In this document: piece by piece, positions 27,401 to 39,984 of the stretch
Layout of the letters: each line of letters opens with the position of its first letter
How positions within the stretch are numbered: position 1 is the stretch's first letter
Source of the DNA: Typha latifolia
Taxonomy: Eukaryota > Streptophyta > Magnoliopsida > Poales > Typhaceae
Direction of reading: 5' to 3'
DNA length: 64,000 nt
Assembly: GCA_019914945.1 (NCBI GenBank)
Contig: CM034101.1
Location: 13,527,188-13,591,187 of the forward strand
Made by a program: the position numbers and the translations under genes
The notes under the pieces: model-generated
The model's database searches: none
Told to the model about the DNA's origin: nothing
What the model saw: the letters and a program-made list of their open reading frames with translations, nothing else

Positions 27401-30400
27401 AAAAAAGTGCATATCGTACTGATGCGATAGTATCATCAGAACACAGTTGATAGCGCTTGGTTGCTCAGATGAATAAAACATGTGATGCTAATATAAGAAA
27501 ATTGGACAACAGAAATGTCATTAGCCGCAGAAGAAAAATTATTTACAAATATGTAATATGACATTTGACATGCAAGCAAGAGAATTCAATTTTGTCAATT
27601 GTCAATTATCCATTATGAGAGAAATGCTTCTTTTGCATGTGAAGGAAAAAAGAAATTAGAAGTTCCTTAATTAAAATGCAAACAGAAGTCAAACCATTTA
27701 GTTCTAATGATCAATAACAAGACATTAGGGAAAAGACATAAATGGACCAAAAAGTAATGAAAGAAAGGAGCATCCTTCTTATTTGATGGAACTTAGCAGT
27801 TACCCCATGTTAAAAATAATAAGAATTCATAATTGTTCAACTCTCTATGAAGACGTACATTGCTTAGAAACTGGAAAGCCAACTGAGTAGTGTATTCTTC
27901 CTTGATGTAGAGGAATAACCGTAGTATCTGCAGAACAAAGAAAAACAAAGACTGCTCACTGGAAAACATGAAGTCACAATTCCCAGAGCATATGAAAAAA
28001 AAAAAAAATAGGACACCAAGAAAATAACATATTTCAATTTTGAAACCTAGTTTCATATATAGATACAGACGTGAATCGAAAGCCCTTTTCCCAACAACAT
28101 TCCAGTTGCAAGTCAAAACATCAAACACTTTATAATCATAGAAATCCAGAAGGACCAAAACCCTAAGGTGGACCTCACATGGAAGGGTATACTTAGCTTA
28201 GTCAGCAAAACAGAGTTAGAATAATTGCATTGCTTCTATTATAGGAAGTCAAACCAACAAGATGTCAAATGTTAAATAATTTCCTGATGACGCTCTAAGT
28301 CGCTGTTTAAACTTTATTAAAAAATATGAAAGCTTCAGAATAGTCAAACATATATAAACAGTTTATACTTTATATTTTTGACAAAAGAATTATTAGGTTA
28401 CCCTCATCCCAGGTAGGAAACTAGTCATGGTTATAAAATATAATACCAATCATAGCCCTATTAGAATAAAGCAATTCCACCTTTCTTTCACTTATACTGG
28501 GTGAGGGCCCTCCAACATTTAAAATCTCAACCTAGCCTCCAAAGTTCTGAAAAAAGTAGCTCCATTTGGTGGAAAGTATTATAAAGGTCACTTTTTTAAT
28601 ATTCGTTTTACTGCAAGAAAAGTTTTTAGACTCAATTATATGTTGAAAAGTTCAAATAGTGTACCAACTGGTGTTCCTTTAGATTTCAGGTATTGCATGA
28701 TATTCTAGGTTAAGAAAGATAAAACCTAAACACATTACATCTCCAATGTGATAAAGCTGAATATTCTTCACATCCAATAAATTTCAACTTCTAGTTCATG
28801 TCCAACTACCTCCAGTTATAGGTATTGCATTCCGCTAGATAATATAGAGCAGAAAACACAGAATATCTGCTGTGCATCAGAGATGACACCTTTGGCATCC
28901 GACATATGCCAAGTTGTCAATCATTAGCTTATATGAATTACACATTCTAACTACAGTCCAACACAACAAACTCAAAAAGTATTGGTAAGAAAGAGAGATA
29001 CCAAACTGGAAATATCTTCACCACTTTTAGTGTGACCGCCCACTGAAGATGAGGGAAGATTGCCACCATTTTCTTTGATAACATCAACAAGCCTTGAAGA
29101 ATAGAGTATCACCCCAAATCTCATTGGAACACTATTTTGATAGAGAGACAGAATCATGTCGATGGTCTACAAAGTTGAGGAAGAAGAAAGCCAACAAAAA
29201 CATATCAGCATTCTCAGGGCCAACACAAATTAATAATGCATGAAACTTGAAAGCAGAAACTAAGAAGAATATTGAAGAGAGCAAGAGCCACACCTCAGCA
29301 CCACAAATTGTAGCAGGATCCAGTACATAAACAGCATGAAATAAATTTTTCCGTATGTAACGAAGTTGACCGGGAAAGACTGGCATTAATATCTAAACAG
29401 GAGAAAACAAAAGAGTCATATGAAAGGATGACAAGAGAAATGAACAGTGCATGCAGAGTACATTGAATACAACTATATGCTTACTATTGCAGCAGTTCAA
29501 TTTAACCAAAGAGGATAAGATATAAATAATAAACATAGAACTATATAAAACCTCATTAATGTTGCTTCGCCACCGTTTGTACATGGCATCTTCCTCCAAG
29601 TTATTAAGATAATGAACATAAGAAGAACGGAAGTCGACACGAAATGCACTAGATTCGGTTGGTGGTGGTGCTGACAACAGCTTCCGAATGGCATTTTGAG
29701 GAAGCTGAAATAGATAAAGAATTGGTCAGCATTGGACTTACAAGCTCAATTATAGATGAATATCCATAAAGCACAGACAACAATATATATAGGTACGAAT
29801 ATATGATCCAAAACTGATACATTTATACAACACCTCAAACTCAGAGAATAAGATACAACAAGGATATGACAAGAAAAACAAGCCGCTAATCCCAACAAAC
29901 AGGTACAAGATCACTTTATAAAAATCTCATCAAGAAACTGGCTATCATGAGGGTTTCATAGAGAAAACTTTCAAAAAGAATAGATCACCTTCAGTTTTGA
30001 AAACTGATCAGCCATTGATAACTCTTCATGAACCAGATCCACTAGCCTACAATCATGAAAGTCAAGTGGATAATGCATATATTAACAGTACAAATTCCTG
30101 ACAAAATGGCACATATAACAAATAGATAAAGGACTTTTTGGAGGACTACAGAATCCTTGACAAAGAATTTACACAAGGCAAAACCAGCATCTCGTTAGAA
30201 AGAGATTGGCTGCAAAAGTAAAAAAACGAGACCTTTTTGCTTGCATGCTGTTTCAGAACTATAAATAACAATATAGAAATTTTGCCTTGCTGAAAAAAGT
30301 AGTGTCCATAGAAGCACCAAGGATGCTATCGTAATTTGCAATTAGGCTTGATAACCCTAAAAATATAGAAAGCCATGCTTTGACTATCTCCAAATTAAGA

Positions 30401-33400
30401 TATGGATATATCACAAGCAGATAATTTTGGAGTATTACAGGTAAAGATCAATATCCTCGATATTGATTAATGCGCCATTCAAAGCCATTAAAGACTTGCC
30501 AGGAGGAACCATCCGCTGGTTTGCAAGTATTTCATCCTTAATAGGGTCATCAAGCTGCACAAAAACCAAAGCATCTGAGCTGCAAAATCCGACACCAATA
30601 TCATCTAATAAGACTTACAGAGATTTCTAGCAGAAGCCTTTCACCTTCATGCGAGATAGCGAAGAAACTACACTCGGAAAGTTTTGACTGATTTCCTGCA
30701 TTGACTGCAATGGGTCTGATGCATGAACTATTCTCTGTGCAGTTTGATGACCCAAATCTGCAAAGAGAGGAAGTTGTGTGAATTTGATAACAATGGAATG
30801 AACTTCATCCTTAAAGTTGCATAAAGTTAGCAACAGGAAAGATGATAAGATAGTTGATATCCTGGATAAATCAGAAGTTCAGAACATTCCAGTGCATAAG
30901 TACCCTTTAGTTCCCAAACTTCTAGTGCATCTGATATTGTTGATGACAACAAATAATCCCGGAAAGCCATTATCTCTGTTGTCAGCTCTGGTTTGCGTTC
31001 CTACACATCAAGATTAAAAGAGGATGGAGCATAAGGTTCAGTTTGTTACACCATATATCCCTATTAACTAAACCTCAGTATTTAAGCTCATTGGGACAGT
31101 TGGAACAAACCAATATTTTGGAAAATATGAATCCTCTAACTTCTTGACTGAGGTCTTCAACCCTAGGATCTTCGAGTGTAACACCTGCAGTTTGCATGTT
31201 GTGAGTATCTCCACGACACATATCAGTAAAAACTGATGACAATGGCAAATAATAGATAAAAACTAAAACCTTTGGTATAATCAATTTCAAACTACTTAAT
31301 CTGGTGGGAGATACACAGCTCAATAAGTGATGAAAGAGTCGTGCTTGACAAATCACAAAAGTAAACTAGCACCATCAAATCATAAACTAATATGAAACTT
31401 ACCATGATACCTGGAGTGGCTACATAACAGCTGCAAAACCTTTTTATATCCATTATTTTCAACATATAGACCAAAAAAGGAAAAACAGATGTCGGAAACA
31501 TATCAGAGAGTTCAACTGCAAGACTCCCCTTTACTTAAAAACTAGCTCAATGAAGACTGTTTGGACTTTCTATAGTAGTCCATAGAGCACGATATTTTCT
31601 AAACTTGACCTTGCATGTTTCCAAGTTAATGCTTCTAGTAGCTTAAGTCATATACAAATTTTTAGAGAGATATGAAAAAAGAACAGCACAGCCAGCTTCC
31701 AAGCTTGTAGTGGCCAACCATTTGATTAGATATATGAATACTTTCCTCTCTCCAACTCTACCTACTGCAAGGTTCTCTATCAGATCAAGTGCTAACTTGC
31801 TTTTCTTGGTAGTTACTTACTTCCTCCCATGTTGCCTTTGGTCTTCTCCTCCCTCTCCAAGAACCTTCTACTTGAATAATGTTATTATTAGATAAATAAT
31901 GCTTATGTCAAGTAAGAATTTTAGCATGTATCAAGGTTTTATGTGCCGCTTGGAACTATGTGTGCACAACAGTCACGGTGCAAACAAAAAAAGGGAGGAG
32001 GCCCAAATAAAGAAGAGGCAACCAATGGAGGCGAAAAAGCTATAGAGAGGGCGGGAGAGAACAAGCAAGGTCTGCAGTGAAGGGTTCACTACTCATATGA
32101 TATAGGGTTGAGAGGAAGAAGAAAGGCCTCTATAGTTGATTTTCGGACTTGAAACGGCTCAGAACCCGACCAAGAAGCCCCTTTAATTTAAGTTGACTCA
32201 AGTATATGGTTTCAGATTCAAATCCCAAGTTGGGTCAGTCATAAATCCTCCTACAAAACCTTTTTCCTTCTCCCTAACCTATATCCTATGAATCAACACC
32301 CCTGCATCGCCACCTTTTGGCCTCTTCTCCTCATTGACCCTCTCACCCTCCCTATCCCTTCTCGACCTCCCACCAATGTCCTTGGTTAGCGCGTCACTTC
32401 CTGGACAGCAGGACAGCTCATTCCAGCAAGCTTGCACACGAGATTGTGCTAGAAGTAAAAACCGGGCATGTATTACACCATTATCAGCACAATTACAATT
32501 TAAGATAGTCTAGTATCACAGCAACTAAGATGCTTCGGAACTAAATTGTCATATTGTGTAAGAGTAGCATACCAGAAGATAATTCATCATATTACACAAA
32601 TCATGAATGCTTGAGGGTCTTCAAATAACTTGAAATAGAATTTCACTTAGCAACCCAAAATTATCAGCTAAATGTGCATGCAACTAATGATGCCTGATGA
32701 ATGTGAAATCTAACTTTAATAAATTTAATCAAACTAAGCATGATGAAACTGGAACATGACGTACGCTTGTAGAGAATCAAGGAAAATTGGTGAAGATCAA
32801 CTCTAACATTAAAATAACATCATCACAAAGACTGAAAGAAGACATAGGTTAGTAAGATGATATCGAAGGGAGAGAAAAAAAACAAATCAGGGATCAGTGA
32901 ATAACCTTTCTTTACTGCACTATCATCCATAGCCTTGTACTCCATGTTCTTTAAAGCAAGTTCTACCCCATAACCACCCAAAGTTACTGCATCTACAGAA
33001 CCAACAATGCTACAATAGCTGCTTGTAGGATGGCATGCAGATGGCAACACAGGTCGCACCGCATATCTAACTTTTCCCTAATAAAAACAGATACTCATTT
33101 AGATAAGTTAGATCAAAATAAAGGTGTATATGTGTGTGTGGCTGTATATAACGACTAATGGAGCAAATGGCAAAGTTGTGTAAAAGCATAGTTGAATGCT
33201 AAAACTGCTATTAGGCTTAATTACTTGGTTAAAGCTTTGCGTAATTTTATTTTTAAAACTATTTTGATTGATTTTGGTTTTAACAGTTTAGTTTATACTT
33301 GGTGTAACAATCGACATGGTAATGATAATTCCAGTTAACCCAGATCATGTTTTCGACAATGATGCCTTAATTTCTATGTTATCTAAAGTGCATGTTCTTT

Positions 33401-36400
33401 ACTTCTTTATTTTCCCCGTGTAGCTTATGATCACGCTCCTTTAGTCATATCATTCGATAATGAGATTCAGAGCCATAGACCTCCCTTTAGGTTTGAATGG
33501 TTTTGATTTAATTATCCTGAGGTAAGGGATATTATTTACAATATTTGGTCTGCTCATGACCCTAGTTTGAATTCAAACCACCTCCCCCGCTTTCCAAAAA
33601 TCCTCTCCCAGATTATAAAATTCTCGTTTATACTCGAACAAGCATTATTTGGTAGATTGGAAGCTAATTTGACTAACGGCAAATCGCTCATTTCTAATCT
33701 TGAGCGCAAAGAGTTTTCCAATCCTCTCTGTGCTGAGGATAGTTGACACCTTGTTGTTCTTATCTGCAAGTCTCGATCCTTGCTTAGGCAGATTAGTATA
33801 AAAAGGCATAGCAAATCTAGGGTTAGTTGGCTTAAGGGACGGAATGAAAATTTAGCCTTTTCCATTTGTCCACTAAGATCTATCGCCATAAGAATTGCAT
33901 TACCTCGTTACTGGCCAAAGTGGTAGCATGATCACTAGTTGCCAGGGTATTGAATTTATTTTTGTGGTCTTTTAGAGGGATCTTTGGTGCAATCATAATG
34001 AGGGGACAAACTCCTTAGCTGGCTGGCCAACCACCCTTGTTTGATAGCTGTCTGCAATGATGATTTTCTCAAAGTTATTAGCCTGTGTAAGATGAAAGAC
34101 ACCATTTGCTCTATGTCGATTAGGAAAGCTCCCGGTCATATGGTTTCCATCATGGTTCATCGGATCGGCCGATCCCAATCCAAGATCTCTCTCTCTCTCT
34201 CTCTTTTTCACTCTTTTTACTCTCCTTATCATATAACCATTATTTCTCTTACGGAATGATTCTCCGGCAAACTCCGACGAACTTCGACAAACTCATATAT
34301 ATAATTTTTTAATTTTTTTTATTTCTCTCTCAATTTTTTTTATTTCTTCCACTCTCTCCTTTTTTCTTCTCTTTTCTTCTTCTTCTTCTTCTTCTTCTTC
34401 TTCTTCTTCTTCACTACACCTTGGTTTTTCTTTCTTTTGTTTAATTTTCTCACTCTCTTCCTAATCTCTTTTTCCTTTCAATATTTATTGCACCATAATT
34501 TTTCTTTCTTTATTTTCTTAGTTTTGGTAAACTATTTTCTAAATTTTTAAAAGTTTTCCTATAATTTTAAATAATATTTAGAATTTTACCTAATTAAAAA
34601 GTTTGATTCAATCCAAGCGACCAATCCAGCAAATACGTATCATTTTTTCAAAAAGCCAATCCTGATTTTTCAAACTTTGGTTTCCATGCTGGATTTTATA
34701 GCAAATATTGGGATATTCTTGGTAAGTTCCTTAGTTCATTTTTAACACTCCTCTACCATTCAATGGACATAGGGGTAGACTTTAGTCACCTTTATTCCTA
34801 AGAAGGATAATCGTGCCAAGGTTATAGACTTTAGGCCTATTTTCCTCTACAATATTAATTACAAAATTTTGGCTAAGATCCTTGCTAACAAGATTAAGCT
34901 AGTCCTAACCTCACTAGTTGGGTCTGAGCAAATAGCTTTCATCGCTAGTAGGCACATTCATGATAGCATATATTCCGAGGAAATTGCTCACTCCATCAAT
35001 TCCCCTAACTTTGAAGACAATATGATTATGATTAAAATTAGGGGTGACAAAAATTGACCTAACTCAATAACTCAACACGGTAACCCGACTTTTAAATGAG
35101 GTTTAGGTTTAATCTAATCAAGCTTGGGTCATAAATAAGTTGTATTCATATTTATTACATCAATCCAATTAACTCGTTTATGACTTGATTCACCAACCCG
35201 TTTATGACTTGACTCACTAACCCATTTATGACTCGCCAACTCATTTATAAGACGATAACACGTTTATGACCCGACTAATCCATTTATAACCTGGATCCTT
35301 CCAGTCCAATTTTGACCGGTATCGACTTGTATCAATTGGTTTCAGCCAAATTCGACCGATCCGTCTCGGTCGTGCCGGCTGAAATTAATTTTTGTTAAGA
35401 TTTAGGTCAAATCTAAAATGTATCTAACCTAAGAGACATAAATAATTAATGTGAATTATGGCTGTGTACGGTTTACCAGTCATTTGCAAGGGTTAGAAAC
35501 TAATAAATTTATAATGAAAAATTCTTCTCATGTTTCACTTTGTAACATAATCATAATAGTTGGTTAGGTCTATCATGGCTTACTATTGGCATTCTATACG
35601 ATGCACATATACATACAAGCAATGAGGACACTATGATACTACTTCTAAAATTAACGAAGGTTCATGACTATCTAAAAGAATTTGGTTATAATATAGTCAT
35701 GTAAAAGGAATGGAAACTTATAGTTAAAATAAATTTACCTTTGTATTGAATTTAGTTTGATACTATTTACTTACTAGTTTTTAGTTTTTTTAGGAACAAT
35801 AAGTAGGGTGTACAATACCATAATCTTAATGTACAAATTTAAGGATTAAAAAAAACAAATGTTATCCTCAAGTTCCATAGATACATAGCACTTTTGCGCC
35901 CATTTAGCTAAGTTAGCTCATTAGCTACATAAATTAGCAGCAATAAACAGAATAAAAACAATCTACATAAGATGTAACTTCAACACTAGTAGTACTACAT
36001 AACATTCATAAAATGAAACTAAAATGAAATAAGAATAAACTTCGCAAGTCAAGATTGTAATATCATATCATCTATACTTCCTTTAACTACCATAAAATTT
36101 ATACCAGAACAGGTCATATCTATAATTCAAGGACATGATATTATTTATAAGTTAGTGACACATAGAAATGTCATATTTTTCCAATCGATAAAAATCTCAA
36201 TTTGCGGTTTGTAAAGTATGACAAAACATTTGTATAATTACTATGAAACCTTTTCAGACGCCTCAGCCAAGACAACATGAAGTTCTTTGAAGCAGTCCGT
36301 CCCAAGAGCCCCATACAGTATAGCAACTGGACCAGAAATACTTGAACTAGGATATATGTGGTCAAATTCAAAAAGCTCAGGCTGCTCAGAAGAGTCAACA

Positions 36401-37706
36401 GCTCTGTCCATGCATGCAACATTTGTTTCAAGTTACATTGGCTCATTCAAAAGATAATTAAAAAAGTCAGAAATAGGCACAAAGGTGTAATACTTTAACA
36501 AAAAAGGAGGCACTTACTGTTTGGCTGAGTTGTTAATCCAAAAGAGAAGTTCAGTAACATTAACAAGCAATGCACTACCCGTATCTACCCAACAACAAAT
36601 TCCTCCGGAACTCTTGGGATCCATGGCTTTGAGAGAAATCTCCCTATTAGCTTCACTAGTACCTAGTACTGATATGTCATCATCTAAAGGAAATGCAGAT
36701 AAAGAGTCTTCAGCCAACTGCCTGTAAAGCACTAATCTAGGTGATGCAGATCGAAGAGTAAGAGAAAATTCAAAAATTGATCCCAGGTGTTCGCTTAGAA
36801 ATGAGCGGCCATCCTCAACAATTCTCTGAAGGCAACATTTGGCTGTCTGACACTCAGAACCCTTATCTGGTTGTAGCCAAAGATCAGTGAAGTCCCAAAA
36901 TAAGTTCTTCCATTCTCTAGAGAGCAATTCACTGTTGGGCAATAATGAAATAACTTCTAGTTATGATCAATGTTCATTCTTTACATAGATAAATGTATAT
37001 ATTAAAAAGTAAAGTTACTCAGCAAGTAATCCTGAGTGAAAACAAGAGACACCATAATTAGCTCATGCTGTGCAGCTATAAATTGCATTGAAAGTAATCT
37101 CATCAAATGCAGAGGAACAGAAGAAAATATCAGTAGTTTGTGTACAAAATACTTATTCTTGAGGTATGTATTTGGAAGGCCATTTCATATTCATAGCTTT
37201 TAACTTTACAAAGCAAAACACAAACTAAATATCCCTCCTAACAGAATCTCCACTTTTATATAAAACACAAGCAACCAATGCATCATTGTCTGCATGCACT
37301 GAAGGTAATATTAATATATTGCAGTAAATAAGAAACATTTTCTTCTTCCAATAGTACCATGAATAAGGTCAAAACATCTTCTGCATTTCAAGAAGAGATC
37401 TCTCCGTTCTATTCTGCACATAGAAACACAACTACACAACCAATACGGAGGAGCGAGTTTCGATTCCAAAATTTTCACACTAAAGTAGTCTCACGTTACA
37501 CTTTAGGATCTAACAAAGGAAGCACAAAACCAAACACACCTGGCTTCCTGCAACAATGGAGTTCCAGGCCACTTCGCTCGAAGCGAGACTTGCACGTTCT
37601 TGGGCCGCGGGGTCCCGGCAACGCACAAGATCCCAGCAGAGCTCAAGAGTAGCAGCGAGATCAAGAACCCTAAAGAAACCCTAGATCGGAGACGGAGCTC
37701 CTCCAT
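9447..37706 (-). CDS. UGGT: UDP-glucose:glycoprotein glucosyltransferase (ER folding sensor), 37 exons
   Basis: Re-glucosylates misfolded N-glycoproteins in the ER lumen for calnexin/calreticulin retention (plant UGGT/EBS1). Exons, 5' to 3': 37540-37706, 36518-36931, 36250-36403, 32906-33077, 31111-31184, 30904-31000, 30645-30757, 30439-30554, 29989-30046, 29552-29704, 29294-29392, 29002-29166, 27859-27927, 25588-25676, 25325-25487, 24611-24745, 24430-24535, 24245-24339, 24045-24157, 23702-23912, 22780-22848, 22473-22618, 17971-18072, 17041-17188, 16683-16739, 16479-16609, 16288-16376, 15870-16213, 15688-15783, 15272-15333, 14162-14264, 13902-14060, 13625-13765, 13458-13501, 12856-12970, 9702-9854, 9447-9626. 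Every junction keeps phase, giving 4902 bases and 1633 residues, close to the family's roughly 1600. Visible parts are a signal peptide (about 1-30), the thioredoxin-like sensor half, and a GT24 domain from about 1316 with D-A-D at 1428-1430. All introns are GT-AG except the one after exon 22 (GC-AG). The protein ends S-L-S-E-L, a weak HDEL-like tail. Confidence 0.93.
10075..10785. repeat. Interspersed repeat copy in UGGT intron 35
   Basis: Contains a G-A-T-C-G-G-C-C-A-G start, a T-rich and CT-rich centre, and an end with repeated CCGATACGACC-like words. The same order of blocks recurs at 34151-34677, and its first 120 bases resemble 35305-35425. There is no coding capacity. The family is not recognised, and boundaries are approximate. 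Confidence 0.5.
11417..12035 (+). repeat. Truncated copy of foldback/TIR repeat family
   Basis: Begins GAGTTTTTGACCAAACTAG. Through about 12035 it aligns by eye, with gaps, to the element at 58407-59041. At 11515-11640 it holds several degenerate copies of a roughly 40-base unit built on AAAACGCTAAATTGTTAAGC. No right-hand inverted terminus is visible, so this copy looks truncated. It lies within UGGT intron 35. Confidence 0.6.
13005..13435. repeat. GAGCTCG-rich intronic insertion
   Basis: UGGT intron 34 contains a block bounded by GCGAGCTGGCTCGG near 13016 and clusters of GCTCGGCTCGGCTCGACTC and GAGCTCGAGCCGAG at 13320-13410. It resembles the AGCTCG-rich ends of common plant dispersed repeats. 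The class cannot be decided by eye and there is no coding capacity. Confidence 0.4.
19937..20042. repeat. 53-bp tandem repeat in UGGT intron 22
   Basis: Two diverged copies start AGAGACATGGTG (19937) and AGAGACAGGGTG (19990) and run through TTTATCACA...ACACCTCCT. They lie in the 4.4-kb intron 18073-22472. The surrounding 19400-20700 reads like non-coding transposon remnant, but I could not assign a family. Confidence 0.6.
25072..25172. repeat. Short tandem repeat, roughly 30-bp unit
   Basis: Three to four imperfect copies of CAATTGAAACTTCAAATTATCACCAGA-like sequence in a UGGT intron, with point differences between copies. Confidence 0.6.
27196..27365. repeat. Diverged 90-bp tandem duplication
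   Basis: Two copies share TTATGAAGCC...GCATCCAT...GAAGCTCA...TCAAACTTCTGTTA, starting near 27201 and 27292. The plus-strand frame across it is not a gene. It lies in a UGGT intron. Confidence 0.65.
33335..35050 (+). mobile_element. LINE (L1-type) retrotransposon relic in UGGT intron 3, interrupted
   Basis: In three frames the plus strand reads the end of an endonuclease domain (D-H-A-P-L-V then P-P-F-R-F-E-W-F at about 33430-33515). Near 34110 comes I-R-K-A-P-G-H, and after an insertion [10 protein letters not shown]. Next come [18 protein letters not shown] and [12 protein letters not shown], ending in S-R-H-I-H-D-S-I near 34970. These are the conserved endonuclease-to-reverse-transcriptase blocks of plant L1 elements. 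Stops and frameshifts are numerous, much of the reverse transcriptase is missing, and the element runs antisense to UGGT. It is dead. Confidence 0.8.
34151..34677. mobile_element. 527-bp non-autonomous element nested in the LINE, 10-bp target duplication
   Basis: It splits the LINE reading frame between K-A-P-G-H and A-G-F-Y. The 10-mer TGGTTTCCAT occurs immediately before (34141-34150) and after (34678-34687), as expected for a target-site duplication. The body has a CT run at 34183-34203 and TTC repeats at about 34373-34412, and ends like the repeat at 10075-10785. There is no open reading frame, and the family is unknown to me. Confidence 0.65.
35150..35300. repeat. Degenerate tandem repeat of a CGTTTATGACTTGA-like unit
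   Basis: Six or so imperfect copies of roughly 22-28 bases centred on (A/C)C(C/T)(A/C)(G/A)TTTATGAC in UGGT intron 3. It is followed at 35305-35425 by a fragment similar to the repeat at 10120-10190. Confidence 0.55.
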
Positions 37707-38127
37707 CGGAGGATCCTTGACAGAAACTTTCGGTTACTAGCGCGATCGATCCAAGATTCAATGGAAAATATTATGATATTCCATTCAGGATTCCGGACAG
37801 GCCTACGGTTTCGATCTCCGCTCGCCGATCCTGGAAGGATCCAAGAGTAGTGGACTTCGCCGTCGACTTGGTGGCCGCGCTAAGCCCAGGCGAAGGGGGT
37901 ATTTAAGCGAATTGGAATATAGAAGGAATCAAAGTTTATCTGAAGTAATTAATGCTTTCGTAGCCGTTCGATCGGTGTACACATTCTAATTGCGAATGTG
38001 ATCACACGGCTTAGATTGGTTACGTGTTTTGTGAACGGCCAAGATCACTCGAAAGCACGTGGCTGTTACTTAGTGGAGCACTTATATGTGCTGCAACTTA
38101 GACTCACTACGTCTTTAAAAAAAAAAT
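37707..38127. other. UGGT 5' flank and promoter region
   Basis: Upstream of the UGGT ATG on the minus strand, the first 200 bases are GC-rich and likely hold the 5' UTR. No clear TATA box was seen. Beyond about 37940 nothing is recognisable until the beta-glucosidase fragment starts. Confidence 0.4.
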
Positions 38128-39137
<1,010 letters not shown>

Positions 39138-39209
39138 TTGAGTTCTATGTATATTACTAGGATAATTGGATTTGATTCGTATCTCACCATGTTTAGTATG
39201 TATCTATGA

Positions 39210-39984
39210 AATCTTAATTATTTTAGACAACTCGAGGGTTGTTATTAGAAAGTGAAAGTTACCTTTTTTTTCTTAAATCCATTGGAATTAATGAAGCACA
39301 ACAGAGCAACAAAACTGCGAGCAGATTGCTTCTAGTAAAAATGAGTAAATTAATTGCCAACAATGTGATGAGGTACCAGATTTACTATTGTTATTTCTAA
39401 ATCAAGCAGAGTCTACTCATTTCCTAAGTTAAAATTTAGGAATAATTGTAATTAGAATCAGTGAAATATTACTATTTTCTCTACACAATTTAAAACTTTT
39501 TTTTACCACATATATCCCTTAGATTCATAATTTATTTGTTTAGTTCAGTATAGTTACTTTTTTGTATATGTAAATATTTATAGTGAAGGGGGTTTACATG
39601 GGTGATAAAAAAGTTTAGGTGTATATATGAAAAACGCCAATAGTTCAAAGTTTATAAGAAGAATTATCTCTTAAATTAAATTTTTAGGAACAAAATAAAT
39701 ATGAATTAAAAAAAATCAAATCAAAACCAATCTTTTTGTCTAATAACACGAAGGATATTTTGGTTATTTAGACATGCTCCATTAATTTTGACAGAAAAAT
39801 TGATGGTTTCAATTTAGTAGTAAATATATAGATTAATTTAAGACCTTTTGAATTATATAGATTAATTTTGAGATTAAATATAGGGATAAAATATATTTAA
39901 CAACTTATATGAATAAAATGTTTGTTGAGCTCAGCTCTTTGTTGTCATTTGCAGTACCTTAGTAGCATGTAAAAGGCATGTCAA
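39210..39984 (+). pseudogene. 5' piece of succinyl-CoA ligase beta pseudogene
   Basis: 39218-39280 matches 59567-59625, just upstream of the intact succinyl-CoA ligase beta gene. 39293-39425 matches 60391-60515 and 39915-39984 matches about 60575-60650, both intronic in that gene. Exons 1 and 2 are therefore deleted. A 480-base AT-rich block (about 39440-39905), absent from the intact gene, has been inserted. No coding exon survives in this piece. Confidence 0.75.

Noticed and set aside
31910..32450. Suspected LTR fragment in UGGT intron 4
   Set aside because: The sequence has retroelement-like composition, but no paired LTR, primer-binding site or coding motif was found.
33554..33889. 111-codon minus-strand frame in UGGT intron 3
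   Set aside because: It is antisense to the LINE relic and resembles no protein.
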